A DNA stretch of 38,534 nucleotides from Microbacterium testaceum. GTDB lineage: Bacteria > Actinomycetota > Actinomycetes > Actinomycetales > Microbacteriaceae. Positions 24,430 through 34,282 of the stretch are shown here, piece after piece. The notes under the pieces are model-generated. The model was not told the DNA's origin and searched no databases. It saw only the letters and a list, made by a program, of their open reading frames with translations. The stretch spans positions 1 to 38,534 of the forward strand of contig NZ_LDRU01000103.1 in assembly GCF_001476285.1 (NCBI RefSeq), given 5' to 3'. The position numbers were made by a program, and so were the translations under genes. The stretch's first letter is position 1; each line of letters opens with the position of its first letter.

Positions 24430-25776
24430 TCAGCCGATCCGCTCTTTACGACCGAGCACACCTTGCGGCCGGAACAGCAGCACGCCGATGAGCACGATCA
24501 GGGCCACCGCGTACCGAAGGTCGGGTGGGATGACGATGGTGGACAGTTCCGTGATGATGCCGATGATCAGCGATCCCACGAGGGCACCGAAGGCGCTGCC
24601 GAGACCGCCGAGGGTCACGGCGGCGAACAGGAGGAGCAGGATCGCGAAGCCCATGTCCCACGTGACACCGCGGTAGAGGCCGTAGAGCACGCCCGACAGG
24701 CCCGTGAGAGCACCCGCCATGACCCACACGATGCGGATCACGCGGTCGACGTTGATGCCGGAGGCTGCGGCGAGCGAGGCGTTGTCGCTCACGGCGCGCG
24801 TGGCCTTTCCGATCCGCGTGCGGGTGAGGAAGTAGCCCACGGCTGCGAGCATCACGATGCTCACGCCCATGCTGATGATCGAGGTGAGGGTCACCGTGAC
24901 GGGGCCGATGGTGACGTTGTCGGTGATCCCCGTCGTGATGTTCCGCGTGCCACCGTCGAAGAAGTAGAGGTAGAGGTACCGCAGGACGATCGACAGACCG
25001 ATCGTCACGATGAGCACCTGGACCAGTCCGACCCCGCGTTTGCGGAGGGGTTTGAAGAGCACGGCATCCTGTGTCCAGCCGAGCGCGGCCGAGAGGGCGA
25101 CCGTCAGCACCACCGCCAACAGGAGGTTCCACCCCATGGCGGTGAAGACGTAGAAGATGATCGCGCCGAAGGTGAGCATCTCGCCGTGGGCGAAGTTGTT
25201 GACGCCGGTCGTCCCGAAGATCAGCGAGATGCCGATCGCGGCCAGGGCCAGCAGGAGGCCGAAGTTGAGGCCGTAGAAGAAGCGCGAGAACAGCGTGTCC
25301 CAGATGGATCCGGATGCCGCGGTTCCTTCTCCCGTGGGGAAGAGGACGTTGACCGTGTTCGTGGTCCCGATCGTCACGTCGCGGGTGATGTTGTCGGGGT
25401 CACGCGGGACGACGCCGTCCGGGAGCGTGTCGACCTTGAGCTCGGCGGTGTACTCGCCGGGCCCGGGAACCGAGACGGCCCAGCGGCCGTCGGCGCCGGT
25501 GGTGCCCACCTCGGAGAAACCAGACCCCTCGACCGCGATCTCGACGCCCTCGACGGGGTCGTCGCCGGCGCGGATGATGCCGCCGATCGTGTACTGGGTG
25601 GAGACGTCGCCGGTTCCGGCCGAAGCGGCCGGGGTGGGGGCGGTCGTCGTCTGGGCGCTCGCGGGTGACGCGAGGAACAGGCTCAGGACGGCGACGGCGC
25701 TCGCGAGGAACGCCACGAGGATGGCCATGCGGGATAGGGTGCGCGATCGTATCGCGGTGGGGGAGGGATAACCCAC
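24430..25776 (-). CDS. livH: LivH-type permease fused to an N-terminal secreted carboxypeptidase-regulatory-like domain
   Basis: The 448 residues are longer than typical LivH (about 290-310). Residues 1-41 form a signal peptide (RSRTLSR, hydrophobic core, cleavage near SPASA/QTT). Residues about 60-150 look like a carboxypeptidase-regulatory/Ig-like beta domain (YTIGGIIRAGDDPVEGVEIAVEG, TTGADGRWAVSVPGPGEYTAEL). The permease follows: FFYGLNFGLLLALAAIGISLIFGTTGVNNFAHGEM, SGINVDRVIRIVWVMAGALTGLSGVLYGL and the end LLFRPQGVLGRKERIG. The GTG start 25776 has GGAG nearby; an internal ATG at 25728 is possible. First gene of the livHMGF operon, divergent from guaB. The extra domain would face outward, near the binding protein. 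Confidence 0.9.
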   Translation of the reverse strand: MGYPSPTAIRSRTLSRMAILVAFLASAVAVLSLFLASPASAQTTTAPTPAASAGTGDVSTQYTIGGIIRAGDDPVEGVEIAVEGSGFSEVGTTGADGRWAVSVPGPGEYTAELKVDTLPDGVVPRDPDNITRDVTIGTTNTVNVLFPTGEGTAASGSIWDTLFSRFFYGLNFGLLLALAAIGISLIFGTTGVNNFAHGEMLTFGAIIFYVFTAMGWNLLLAVVLTVALSAALGWTQDAVLFKPLRKRGVGLVQVLIVTIGLSIVLRYLYLYFFDGGTRNITTGITDNVTIGPVTVTLTSIISMGVSIVMLAAVGYFLTRTRIGKATRAVSDNASLAAASGINVDRVIRIVWVMAGALTGLSGVLYGLYRGVTWDMGFAILLLLFAAVTLGGLGSAFGALVGSLIIGIITELSTIVIPPDLRYAVALIVLIGVLLFRPQGVLGRKERIG

Positions 25777-25796
25777 GGAGTCTCCAGTTCGGCAGC

Positions 25797-25843
25797 GCTG
25801 ACGAAGTCGTCCCGTCAGCTTCGACGGTCGACGCTACGAGCGT
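25797..25843 (-). promoter_or_regulatory. livH upstream region: hairpin and possible -10
   Basis: Within the 225-base divergent gap, GCTGACG (25797-25803) pairs with CGTCAGC (25813-25819) in the probable livH leader. Just beyond, ACGCT (25831-25835) and AGCGT (25839-25843) form a small palindrome next to a weak minus-strand -10 (TACGCT). No -35 was recognised and no riboswitch class is recognisable. Confidence 0.35.
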
Positions 25844-25845
25844 AA

Positions 25846-27504
<1,659 letters not shown>

Positions 27505-27511
27505 CGCGTCA

Positions 27512-27552
27512 TGAGAGTGGGGCCGGGCAGGTGACTGCCCGGCCCCTTCTCA
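27512..27552 (+). terminator. Terminator after guaB
   Basis: A 12-bp GC stem (GGGGCCGGGCAG with its complement) closes a GTGA loop, with further imperfect pairing (TGAGA/TCTCA) at its base. It begins seven bases after the guaB stop. Confidence 0.8.
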
Positions 27553-27582
27553 CGCGCGGTCGTGGGGCGAACGAGGGTCCGC

Positions 27583-27616
27583 TAGACTGGTCGGCTCGCT
27601 TCCCGGCGGGCCGACC
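27583..27616 (+). promoter_or_regulatory. Promoter and leader hairpin of the ABC-F gene
   Basis: TAGACT (27583-27588) is a good -10 without a clear -35. The transcript would carry a leader of about 87 bases. At its very start GGTCGGC (27589-27595) pairs perfectly with GCCGACC (27610-27616). Most genes here lack leaders, so a long structured one is notable. Confidence 0.5.
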
Positions 27617-27681
27617 GGCGAACGGCGCACGCGCGTTCGAGGTCGACGCCACCGCCACGAGCGGTCGACCGGAATCTCCCC

Positions 27682-29370
27682 ATGGGCTACCTCGACCTCA
27701 CCGCCATCTCGTTCACCCTGCCCGACGGGCGGCCCCTCCTCGACGAGGTGACGTTCCGCGTGGGGGAGGGCGTGACGACCGCGCTCGTCGGTCCGAACGG
27801 GGCGGGCAAGTCGACGCTGCTTCGCATCGTGCGCGGCGAGGAGAAGGCCCACGGCGGTGCGATCGCGATCGGCGGCTCCCTCGGGGTGATGGATCAGTTC
27901 ATCGGCCACGGGAAATCCGGCGAGACCGTCCACGACCTCCTCGTCGCGGTGTCGCCCGCGCGCATCCGTCGCGCGGCGCTCGAGCTCGAGGCATCCGAGA
28001 ACGCCCTCATCGAACACGACGACCTCGACACCCAGATGCGGTACGCCGCGGCGCTCGCCGACTACGCCGACGCGGGCGGGTACGAGCACGAGACGGTCTG
28101 GGACACGTGCGCGATCGCCGCTCTCGGAGTGCCGTACGAGCGAGCGCGGTTCCGGGAGCTGGGCACCCTGTCGGGAGGGGAGCAGAAGAGGCTGGCCCTC
28201 GAGGCGCTGCTGCGCGGCCCCGACGACGTGCTCCTGCTCGACGAGCCCGACAACTACCTCGACGTCCCCGGCAAGCGCTGGCTCGAGGACCAGTTGCGCG
28301 CCACCGCGAAGACCGTTCTCCTCGTCTCGCACGATCGCGAGCTCCTCGCTCGCGCGGCCGACCGCATCGTGACCCTCGAGACGGGCAGCGCCGGCAGCAC
28401 CGCGTGGGTGCACGGGGGCAGCTTCGCGACGTACGCGGAGGCCCGCGAGGACCGCATGGCGCGGCTCGACGAGCTGCGCCGTCGCTGGGATGAGGAGCAT
28501 GAGAAGCTCCGGGCCCTCGTCGCGCGTATGAAGGTCGCCGCCGCCGCCAACGACGGCTTCGCCTCGCGCTACCAGGCCGCGGTGACCCGACTGACGAAGT
28601 TCGAGACGGCAGGTCCGCCCCAGGAGCGCCCGCCCGAGCAGGATCTGCAGCTGCGCCTGCGGGGCGCCCGCACGGGCAAGCGCGCGGTCATCGCCGAGAA
28701 GCTCGAGCTGACCGGGCTCATGAAGCCGTTCGACCTGGAGGTCTGGTTCGGCGACCGTGTCGCGGTCCTCGGATCCAACGGCTCGGGCAAGTCGCACTTC
28801 CTGCGGCTGTTGGCCGCGGGGGGCACTGATCCCGACGCACGTCTGGGACACGTGACCACCGTCGGCTCCGGACTCGACCGGGTCGCCCACACCGGCAGAG
28901 CGATCCTCGGGGCGCGCGTCGTACCCGGGTGGTTCGCCCAGACGCATCGGCATCCGGAGTTCGTCGGGCGAACGCTCCTCGATCTGCTTCACCGCGGTGA
29001 CGACAACAGAAGGGGGATGCCACGGGATGCCGCGAGCTCGGCCCTCGACCGCTACGGTCTCGTCGCCCAGGCGGAGCAGGACTTCGACACGCTGAGCGGT
29101 GGGCAGCAGGCGCGGTTCCAGGTGCTCCTCCTCGAGCTGTCGGGGACGACCCTGCTGCTGCTCGACGAACCCACGGACAACCTCGACCTCGCGTCGGCCG
29201 AGGCTCTCGAAGACGCCCTCGCGCGATTCGAGGGGACGGTGCTCGCAGTGACGCACGACCGGTGGTTCGCGCGGTCCTTCGACCGGTTCCTCGTGTTCGG
29301 GTCGGACGGCGAGGTGTACGAGTCATCCGAGCCGGTCTGGGACGAGCAGCGCGTCGTGCGGGCGCGGTGA
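27682..29370 (+). CDS. ABC-F family ATP-binding protein (ribosome-associated)
   Basis: The 562-residue soluble protein holds two ATPase domains and no membrane segment. Domain 1 has Walker A GPNGAGKST, signature LSGGEQKR and Walker B VLLLDEPDNYLD. A charged linker (about residues 255-310) follows. Domain 2 has GSNGSGKSH, LSGGQQAR and LLLLDEPTDNLD. ABC-F proteins act on ribosomes, either as translation factors or by protecting against antibiotics that bind the large subunit. Which role applies cannot be decided; the closest pattern by eye is the actinobacterial group beginning MGYLDLTAISF. ATG 27682 is chosen because the first strand of domain 1 begins there. A structured leader precedes it. 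Confidence 0.9.
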   Translation: MGYLDLTAISFTLPDGRPLLDEVTFRVGEGVTTALVGPNGAGKSTLLRIVRGEEKAHGGAIAIGGSLGVMDQFIGHGKSGETVHDLLVAVSPARIRRAALELEASENALIEHDDLDTQMRYAAALADYADAGGYEHETVWDTCAIAALGVPYERARFRELGTLSGGEQKRLALEALLRGPDDVLLLDEPDNYLDVPGKRWLEDQLRATAKTVLLVSHDRELLARAADRIVTLETGSAGSTAWVHGGSFATYAEAREDRMARLDELRRRWDEEHEKLRALVARMKVAAAANDGFASRYQAAVTRLTKFETAGPPQERPPEQDLQLRLRGARTGKRAVIAEKLELTGLMKPFDLEVWFGDRVAVLGSNGSGKSHFLRLLAAGGTDPDARLGHVTTVGSGLDRVAHTGRAILGARVVPGWFAQTHRHPEFVGRTLLDLLHRGDDNRRGMPRDAASSALDRYGLVAQAEQDFDTLSGGQQARFQVLLLELSGTTLLLLDEPTDNLDLASAEALEDALARFEGTVLAVTHDRWFARSFDRFLVFGSDGEVYESSEPVWDEQRVVRAR

Positions 29371-29395
29371 CCGTTGCGCCGGTGATCGTCGCGGC

Positions 29396-29401
29396 TACGC
29401 T
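29396..29401 (+). promoter_or_regulatory. Leaderless -10 box of the TMEM175-type gene
   Basis: TACGCT is followed by six bases and ATG 29408. This spacing favours the ATG over the in-frame GTG at 29402. Confidence 0.6.
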
Positions 29402-29407
29402 GTGCGC

Positions 29408-30079
29408 ATGATCCGGCGGAGGATTCACCCCGAGGCATCCGTCTCGGCCCGGCGCACCGAGGCGTTCACCGACGGGGTGTTCGCCATCGCGGCGACGCTC
29501 CTCGTCCTGGGTCTCACCGACCAGTCCCTCGGTACGGTGCGCACGAACGACGACCTCGCTCAGGGTCTTCTCGCGCTGGCGCACCCGGTGTTCTCGTTCG
29601 TCATCAGCTTCCTCATCCTGTGCGTGATGTGGATGACGCACGTGAAGCAGTTCGAGTGGATCGTTCGGATCGACGACACGGGGATGTGGCTGAACAACAT
29701 CCGTCTGCTCCTGGTCGTGCTGGTGCCCTTCACATCCTCGCTGAACACGTCGTACGACGGCCTGCTGCTCGGGCGGATCCTGCTGCCGATCAACTTCTTC
29801 CTCGCGATCGTGGTCGGCTGGGTGCAGTGGGCCTGGGCCGTGCGATCGGGGGCTGTCGCCGATCTGTCGGAGGACGACGCGCGGCGACTGGGCAGGGCCG
29901 GCCTCAGCGCGGTGATCATCAGTGCCGCGGCCGTGGCGCTCAGCCCCTGGATCGGATCGCTCGCCTTCCTCCTCTTCGCCGTCGACGGACTGTTGACGCG
30001 CCTCCTGCGCGGAGCCGATGCCCCGCTTTCGGTCGACGGTCCACCGGCGACCGGCGGCGAGGTCGGAGGTCGCGGGTAG
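29408..30079 (+). CDS. TMEM175-family (DUF1211) potassium channel-like membrane protein
   Basis: The 223-residue protein has six hydrophobic segments. Helix 1 carries the family signature RTEAFTDGVFAIAATLLVLGL (canonical FSDGVFAI, with T for S). In bacterial TMEM175 channels the hydrophobic residues of helix 1 line the potassium pore. The second conserved block is SFLILCVMWMTHVKQFEWI. Single-repeat bacterial forms act as tetramers. The start at ATG 29408 rather than GTG 29402 is supported by the six-base distance to TACGCT. Its TAG stop codon is the first half of the guaB3 -10 box. Confidence 0.85.
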   Translation: MIRRRIHPEASVSARRTEAFTDGVFAIAATLLVLGLTDQSLGTVRTNDDLAQGLLALAHPVFSFVISFLILCVMWMTHVKQFEWIVRIDDTGMWLNNIRLLLVVLVPFTSSLNTSYDGLLLGRILLPINFFLAIVVGWVQWAWAVRSGAVADLSEDDARRLGRAGLSAVIISAAAVALSPWIGSLAFLLFAVDGLLTRLLRGADAPLSVDGPPATGGEVGGRG

Positions 30080-30082
30080 GCT
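30077..30082 (+). promoter_or_regulatory. Leaderless -10 box of guaB3, overlapping the previous stop codon
   Basis: TAGGCT; its first three bases are the TAG stop of the TMEM175 gene. Six bases separate it from the guaB3 GTG at 30089. Confidence 0.62.
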
Positions 30083-30088
30083 GGGCGG

Positions 30089-31210
30089 GTGACCATGGAG
30101 ATCGACCTCGGCCGCGCCAAGCGCGCCCGCCGCGCCTACACCTTCGACGACATCGCCGTCGTGCCGTCGCGACGGACGCGCAACCCCGAAGACGTGTCCA
30201 CGGCGTGGACGATCGACGCCTTCTCGTTCGAGATCCCGGTGCTCGGCGCCCCCATGGACTCGGTCGTCAGCCCCCGCACAGCCATCGAGCTCGGTCGTCT
30301 GGGCGGTCTGGGCGTGCTCGACCTCGAGGGTCTCTGGACGCGGTACGACGACCCCGAGCCGCTCCTCGCCGAGATCGCCGGGCTGCCGGATGCCGATGCC
30401 ACCCGCCGCATGCAGCAGCTCTACTCCGAGCCGATCAAGCCCGAACTCGTGCGCGATCGTCTCGCCGAGATCCGCGCCGCGGGCGTGACCGTGGCCGGAG
30501 CCCTGACGCCGCAGCGTACCCACGACCTGTACGAGACGGTCGTGGCCGCGGGGGTCGACCTCTTCGTCATCCGCGGGACGACGGTGTCGGCCGAGCACGT
30601 GTCGAGCGTGGCCGAGCCGCTCAACCTCAAGAAGTTCATCTACGACCTCGATGTCCCCGTCATCGTCGGCGGCGCCGCCACCTACACCGCGGCCCTGCAC
30701 CTCATGCGCACGGGAGCCGCCGGCGTACTCGTCGGCTTCGGTGGGGGAGCCGCGTCCACGACGCGCGCCACGCTCGGCCTGCACGCGCCGATGGCGACCG
30801 CTGTCGCCGACGTCGCCGGCGCTCGCCGCGACTACCTCGACGAGTCGGGCGGACGCTACGTGCACGTCATCGCCGACGGCGGTGTCGGCACCTCCGGTGA
30901 CATCGTGAAGGCCCTCGCCATGGGCGCGGATGCCGTCATGCTCGGCGTCGCGCTCGCACGCGCCACCGACGCTCCCGGTCGCGGTTTCCACTGGGGACCC
31001 GAGGCCCACCACGCCAAGCTGCCCCGCGGGCGTCGCGTCGCGGTCGACCGTGTCGGTCCGCTCGAGCAGGTGCTCTACGGGCCTGCGCCCGTCGCAGACG
31101 GCACCGCGAACCTGATCGGCGCCCTGAAGAAGTCGATGGCCACGACCGGCTACTCCGACCTCAAGGAGTTCCAGCGCGTCGAGGTCGTCGTGGCCCCCTA
31201 CGGACACTGA
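30089..31210 (+). CDS. guaB3: GuaB3-family IMP dehydrogenase-related protein
   Basis: The 373-residue TIM barrel is related to IMPDH but has no CBS domains. It shows AYTFDDIAVVPSRRTRNPEDVSTAW, APMDSVVSPRTAIELGRLGGLGVLDLEGLW, HVIADGGVGTSGDIVKALAMGADAVMLG and SMATTGYSDLKEFQRVEV. The loop that holds the catalytic cysteine in true IMPDH (GPGSICTT in guaB here) reads GFGGGAASTTR around residues 216-226, with no cysteine. Actinobacterial GuaB3 proteins generally diverge in this loop; cyanobacterial relatives have been reported active on purine nucleotides. A guanine-nucleotide role is likely, but the reaction in this organism is open. The leaderless GTG start is set by TAGGCT. Confidence 0.9.
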   Translation: MTMEIDLGRAKRARRAYTFDDIAVVPSRRTRNPEDVSTAWTIDAFSFEIPVLGAPMDSVVSPRTAIELGRLGGLGVLDLEGLWTRYDDPEPLLAEIAGLPDADATRRMQQLYSEPIKPELVRDRLAEIRAAGVTVAGALTPQRTHDLYETVVAAGVDLFVIRGTTVSAEHVSSVAEPLNLKKFIYDLDVPVIVGGAATYTAALHLMRTGAAGVLVGFGGGAASTTRATLGLHAPMATAVADVAGARRDYLDESGGRYVHVIADGGVGTSGDIVKALAMGADAVMLGVALARATDAPGRGFHWGPEAHHAKLPRGRRVAVDRVGPLEQVLYGPAPVADGTANLIGALKKSMATTGYSDLKEFQRVEVVVAPYGH

Positions 31211-31223
31211 TGCCGGAGTCCGC

Positions 31224-32093
31224 GTGACCTCGTCGCCCGCCATCGCTCCGGAGATCCCCGAGGTCTTCCCGCCGACGCTGCGCGAGGTGATGCTGCGTCC
31301 GCGATGGCTCGCGCTGCTGGCGTTCTCGCTGGTGGTCGCCGGGGTCCTCGCGTGGCTCGGGCAGTGGCAACTGGGGCGCGCGGTCGACACCGCGCCCTCC
31401 GAGCCCGGCATGACCGAGGTGGTGCGCCCCCTCGACGAGGTCGTGCAGCCGGGCGCCTATCTCGCCGAGCCCCTCGTCGGCCAACGCGTCGAGACGAGCG
31501 GGCGGTGGATCCCCTCGGACTTCATCGTCGTCTCGTCGCGCTTCAACGACGACGTCGAGGGCTACTGGGTCACGGGTCAGCTGCGGATCGATGACGGCGG
31601 AAAGCCGGCATCGATCGCGGTCGCGCTCGGCTGGGCGCCCACCCTCGACGCCGCCGACGCCGCCGCCGACGATCTCCGCGCCGCGGCCGAAGCCGATCCC
31701 ACCGCACAGGTCGACGTCACGGGGCGCCTGATCTCCGACGAGGGGCCGGCGCGTCCGGCTTCGGGCGTCGACCCGCTGACGCTGACGCGCATGTCGCCCG
31801 CGATGCTGCTCGGTCGGTGGCACGACATCGACGGTGTGGCGGTGTACCGCCAGTACGTGGCGTCGCAGACGGCGATCGGGCCGCTCGAGGCGATCTCGTC
31901 GCCGGCTCCGGACGAGCGTTCCCGCGTCAACTGGTTGAACATCTTCTACGCGGCGGAGTGGGCGATCTTCGCGGGCTTCGCCCTGTACCTCTGGTACCGC
32001 CTGGCCCGCGACGCGTGGGAGAAAGAGGTCGAAGACCTCGAAGACGCCCAGGAAGAGCTGCAGGCGGCGGGGCCGCCGGTTCCTCGCGACTAG
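31224..32093 (+). CDS. SURF1 family protein (cytochrome oxidase assembly)
   Basis: The 289-residue membrane protein has the SURF1 layout. A first helix (LALLAFSLVVAGVLAWLGQWQLGRAV, with the family WQLGR motif) is followed by a large extracytoplasmic domain (VETSGRWIPSDFIVVSSRFNDDVEGYWVTGQLRI), and a second helix lies near the C-terminus (NIFYAAEWAIFAGFALYLWYRLARD). SURF1 proteins assist heme a insertion into aa3-type oxidase subunit I. GTG 31224 has GGAG upstream and lies 13 bases after guaB3, so the two may be co-transcribed. The C-terminal ~25 residues are acidic. Its TAG stop forms part of the next promoter. Confidence 0.9.
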   Translation: MTSSPAIAPEIPEVFPPTLREVMLRPRWLALLAFSLVVAGVLAWLGQWQLGRAVDTAPSEPGMTEVVRPLDEVVQPGAYLAEPLVGQRVETSGRWIPSDFIVVSSRFNDDVEGYWVTGQLRIDDGGKPASIAVALGWAPTLDAADAAADDLRAAAEADPTAQVDVTGRLISDEGPARPASGVDPLTLTRMSPAMLLGRWHDIDGVAVYRQYVASQTAIGPLEAISSPAPDERSRVNWLNIFYAAEWAIFAGFALYLWYRLARDAWEKEVEDLEDAQEELQAAGPPVPRD

Positions 32094-32096
32094 ACT
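32091..32096 (+). promoter_or_regulatory. Leaderless -10 box of the DUF3817 gene, overlapping the SURF1 stop
   Basis: TAGACT; the first three bases are the SURF1 TAG stop. Six bases follow before ATG 32103. Confidence 0.6.
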
Positions 32097-32102
32097 TGGC
32101 GC

Positions 32103-32624
32103 ATGCCGCGTCCCCCGAAACTCGCCTCTTTCCCGGCGATCCGCGGAGCCCTGACCTTCTACCAGATCTGCTCGATCATCACCGGTATCGGACTTCTGCT
32201 GCTGGTCACCGAGATGATCCTGAAGTACACGCCCATCCACGTGGAGCTGTTCCTGGGCGGATCCGGCGGGTTCCTGTGGTTCGCGGATGCCATCGCCGGC
32301 CCCGGATGCCAGTGGTTCTCGCTCTTCATCCCCGGCGGTGACGGGTGCGAGATGATCTCCACGGGTGACGGCGTGAATGTCTCGCTCGCCATCCTCGTCG
32401 CCCACGGCTGGTTCTACGTCGTGTACCTCATCTCGTGCTTCCGCGTGTGGAGCCTGATGCGCTGGCCGTTCCGTCGGTTCGTCTTCCTGGCCCTCGGCGG
32501 CGTCGTCCCGTTCCTCTCCTTCATCCTCGAGGTGCGTACCGCCCGCGGCGTGCGCGCCTACCTCGCCGAGCGCGAAGCCGCCCTGGCATCCGCTCCCGTT
32601 CCCGCCCCGGAAGGCAACCGGTGA
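32103..32624 (+). CDS. DUF3817-family membrane protein
   Basis: The 173-residue protein has about four hydrophobic segments: [41 protein letters not shown], and [20 protein letters not shown] are the clearest. An insert between the first two contains a pair of cysteines ([10 protein letters not shown] and GDGCEMIS). The C-terminal half, with HGWFYVVYL and [12 protein letters not shown], is characteristic of DUF3817, often found beside SURF1 and guaA in actinobacteria. Function unknown. Its stop overlaps the guaA GTG (GTGA), so guaA is probably translated from this leaderless message. Confidence 0.82.
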   Translation: MPRPPKLASFPAIRGALTFYQICSIITGIGLLLLVTEMILKYTPIHVELFLGGSGGFLWFADAIAGPGCQWFSLFIPGGDGCEMISTGDGVNVSLAILVAHGWFYVVYLISCFRVWSLMRWPFRRFVFLALGGVVPFLSFILEVRTARGVRAYLAEREAALASAPVPAPEGNR

Positions 32625-34201
32625 CCGAACAGACCGAAACGTCCCAGCGCCCCGTCCTCGTCGTCGACTTCGGCGCCCAGTACGCGCAGCTGATCGCCCG
32701 CCGCGTCCGCGAAGCGGGCGTCTACAGCGAGATCGTGCCGCACACCGCCTCGGCAGAAGAGATCGCGGCCAAGAACCCCGTGGGCATCATCCTCTCGGGC
32801 GGGCCCTCGTCGGTGTATGAAGAGGGCGCCCCGAGCCTCGACGCCGGAGTCTTCGATCTCGACGTGCCGACGCTCGGCATCTGCTACGGCTTCCAGGTCA
32901 TGGCCAAGGCCCTCGGCGGCGAGGTCGCGAACACCGGCCTGCGCGAGTACGGGGCGACGGATGCCACGATCGTGACCGAGGGCACGCTGCTCGAGGGGCA
33001 GCCGGTCGAACAGAACGTGTGGATGAGCCACGGTGACCAGGTGTCGCGGGCTCCCGAGGGCTTCGAGGTGCTCGCCCGCACCGCGCACACGCCCGTCGCC
33101 GCCTTCGCGAGCGACGCACGTCGCATGTACGGCGTGCAGTGGCATCCTGAGGTCAAGCACTCCGACCACGGCCAGCACGTGCTCGAGAACTTCCTGCACA
33201 AGGCGGCGGGTCTCCCCGCCGACTGGAACAGCGGCAACGTGATCGCCGAGCAGGTCGAGCGCATCCGCCAGCAGGTCGGGACGTCGCGCGTCATCTCGGC
33301 GCTGTCGGGCGGCGTCGACTCCGCCGTGTCGACCGCCCTCGTGCACGAGGCCGTCGGCGACCAGCTGATCGCGGTGTTCGTCGACCACGGGCTGCTCCGC
33401 CAGGGCGAGCGCGAACAGGTCGAGAACGACTACGTCGCCTCGACCGGGGTGAAGCTCATCACGGTCGACGCGCGCGAGACCTTCCTGAACGCCCTCGCCG
33501 GCGTCAGCGACCCCGAGCAGAAGCGCAAGATCATCGGCCGCGAGTTCATCCGCGCTTTCGAGAAGGTGCAGGCCGACCTCGTCGCCGAGGCCAAGGCCGA
33601 GGGCGAGCAGGTGCGCTTCCTCGTGCAGGGCACGCTTTACCCCGACGTGGTCGAGTCCGGGGGCGGAACCGGTACGGCCAACATCAAGAGCCACCACAAC
33701 GTGGGCGGGCTCCCCGAGGATCTGCAGTTCGAGCTCGTCGAACCGCTGCGCACCCTCTTCAAAGACGAGGTCCGCGCGATCGGTCGCGAGCTGGGTCTGC
33801 CCGAGGCGATCGTCGGCCGCCAGCCCTTTCCGGGGCCCGGTCTTGGCATCCGCATCGTGGGCGAGGTCACCGCTGACCGTCTCGAGATCCTGCGTGCGGC
33901 CGACGCCATCGCCCGCGCCGAGCTGACCAAGGCCGGCCTCGACGACGAGATCTGGCAGTGCCCGGTCGTGCTCCTCGCCGATGTGCGCTCCGTCGGCGTG
34001 CAGGGCGACGGTCGCACCTACGGTCACCCCATCGTGCTGCGTCCGGTGTCGTCCGAGGACGCCATGACCGCTGACTGGACCCGCCTGCCCTACGACGTGC
34101 TGTCCAAGATCTCGAACCGCATCACCAACGAGGTGAAGGACGTCAACCGCGTGGTGCTCGACGTGACGTCGAAGCCGCCGGGGACGATCGAATGGGAGTG
34201 A
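32621..34201 (+). CDS. guaA: GMP synthase (glutamine-hydrolysing)
   Basis: GuaA converts XMP to GMP using glutamine and ATP. The 526-residue protein has a class I glutamine amidotransferase domain with nucleophile Cys88 in LGICYGFQ and the His175/Glu177 pair in WHPEV. A PP-loop ATP pyrophosphatase domain with SGGVDS (229-234) follows, and the C-terminal dimerization domain ends in the invariant [12 protein letters not shown] 32621 gives the normal N-terminus ([22 protein letters not shown]) and overlaps the DUF3817 stop; longer upstream reading is a shadow. It completes the guaB-guaB3-guaA cluster. Confidence 0.97.
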   Translation: MTEQTETSQRPVLVVDFGAQYAQLIARRVREAGVYSEIVPHTASAEEIAAKNPVGIILSGGPSSVYEEGAPSLDAGVFDLDVPTLGICYGFQVMAKALGGEVANTGLREYGATDATIVTEGTLLEGQPVEQNVWMSHGDQVSRAPEGFEVLARTAHTPVAAFASDARRMYGVQWHPEVKHSDHGQHVLENFLHKAAGLPADWNSGNVIAEQVERIRQQVGTSRVISALSGGVDSAVSTALVHEAVGDQLIAVFVDHGLLRQGEREQVENDYVASTGVKLITVDARETFLNALAGVSDPEQKRKIIGREFIRAFEKVQADLVAEAKAEGEQVRFLVQGTLYPDVVESGGGTGTANIKSHHNVGGLPEDLQFELVEPLRTLFKDEVRAIGRELGLPEAIVGRQPFPGPGLGIRIVGEVTADRLEILRAADAIARAELTKAGLDDEIWQCPVVLLADVRSVGVQGDGRTYGHPIVLRPVSSEDAMTADWTRLPYDVLSKISNRITNEVKDVNRVVLDVTSKPPGTIEWE

Positions 34202-34226
34202 GCCTTCGGCCACTCGCGCGGCAAGG

Positions 34227-34256
34227 CGCCGTCGTCCTCCGGGCGGCGGCGTTTTT
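34227..34256 (+). terminator. Intrinsic terminator after guaA
   Basis: CGCCGTC (34227-34233) pairs with GGCGGCG (34245-34251, one G-U) and is followed directly by TTTTT (34252-34256). It has the clearest U-tract of any terminator in this window. Confidence 0.78.
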
Positions 34257-34282
34257 GCTGCGCGCGTTGGTCGCGGTGCCCG

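Noticed and set aside
22745..25668. Long plus-strand frames opposite the liv genes.
   Set aside because: His/Glu/Asp/Arg-rich shadow translations without any motif. The minus strand encodes unmistakable ABC transporter subunits.
28718..31411. A minus-strand frame of about 900 codons opposite the ABC-F, TMEM175, guaB3 and SURF1 genes.
   Set aside because: Low-complexity shadow of GC-rich codons. The plus-strand genes have clear family motifs.
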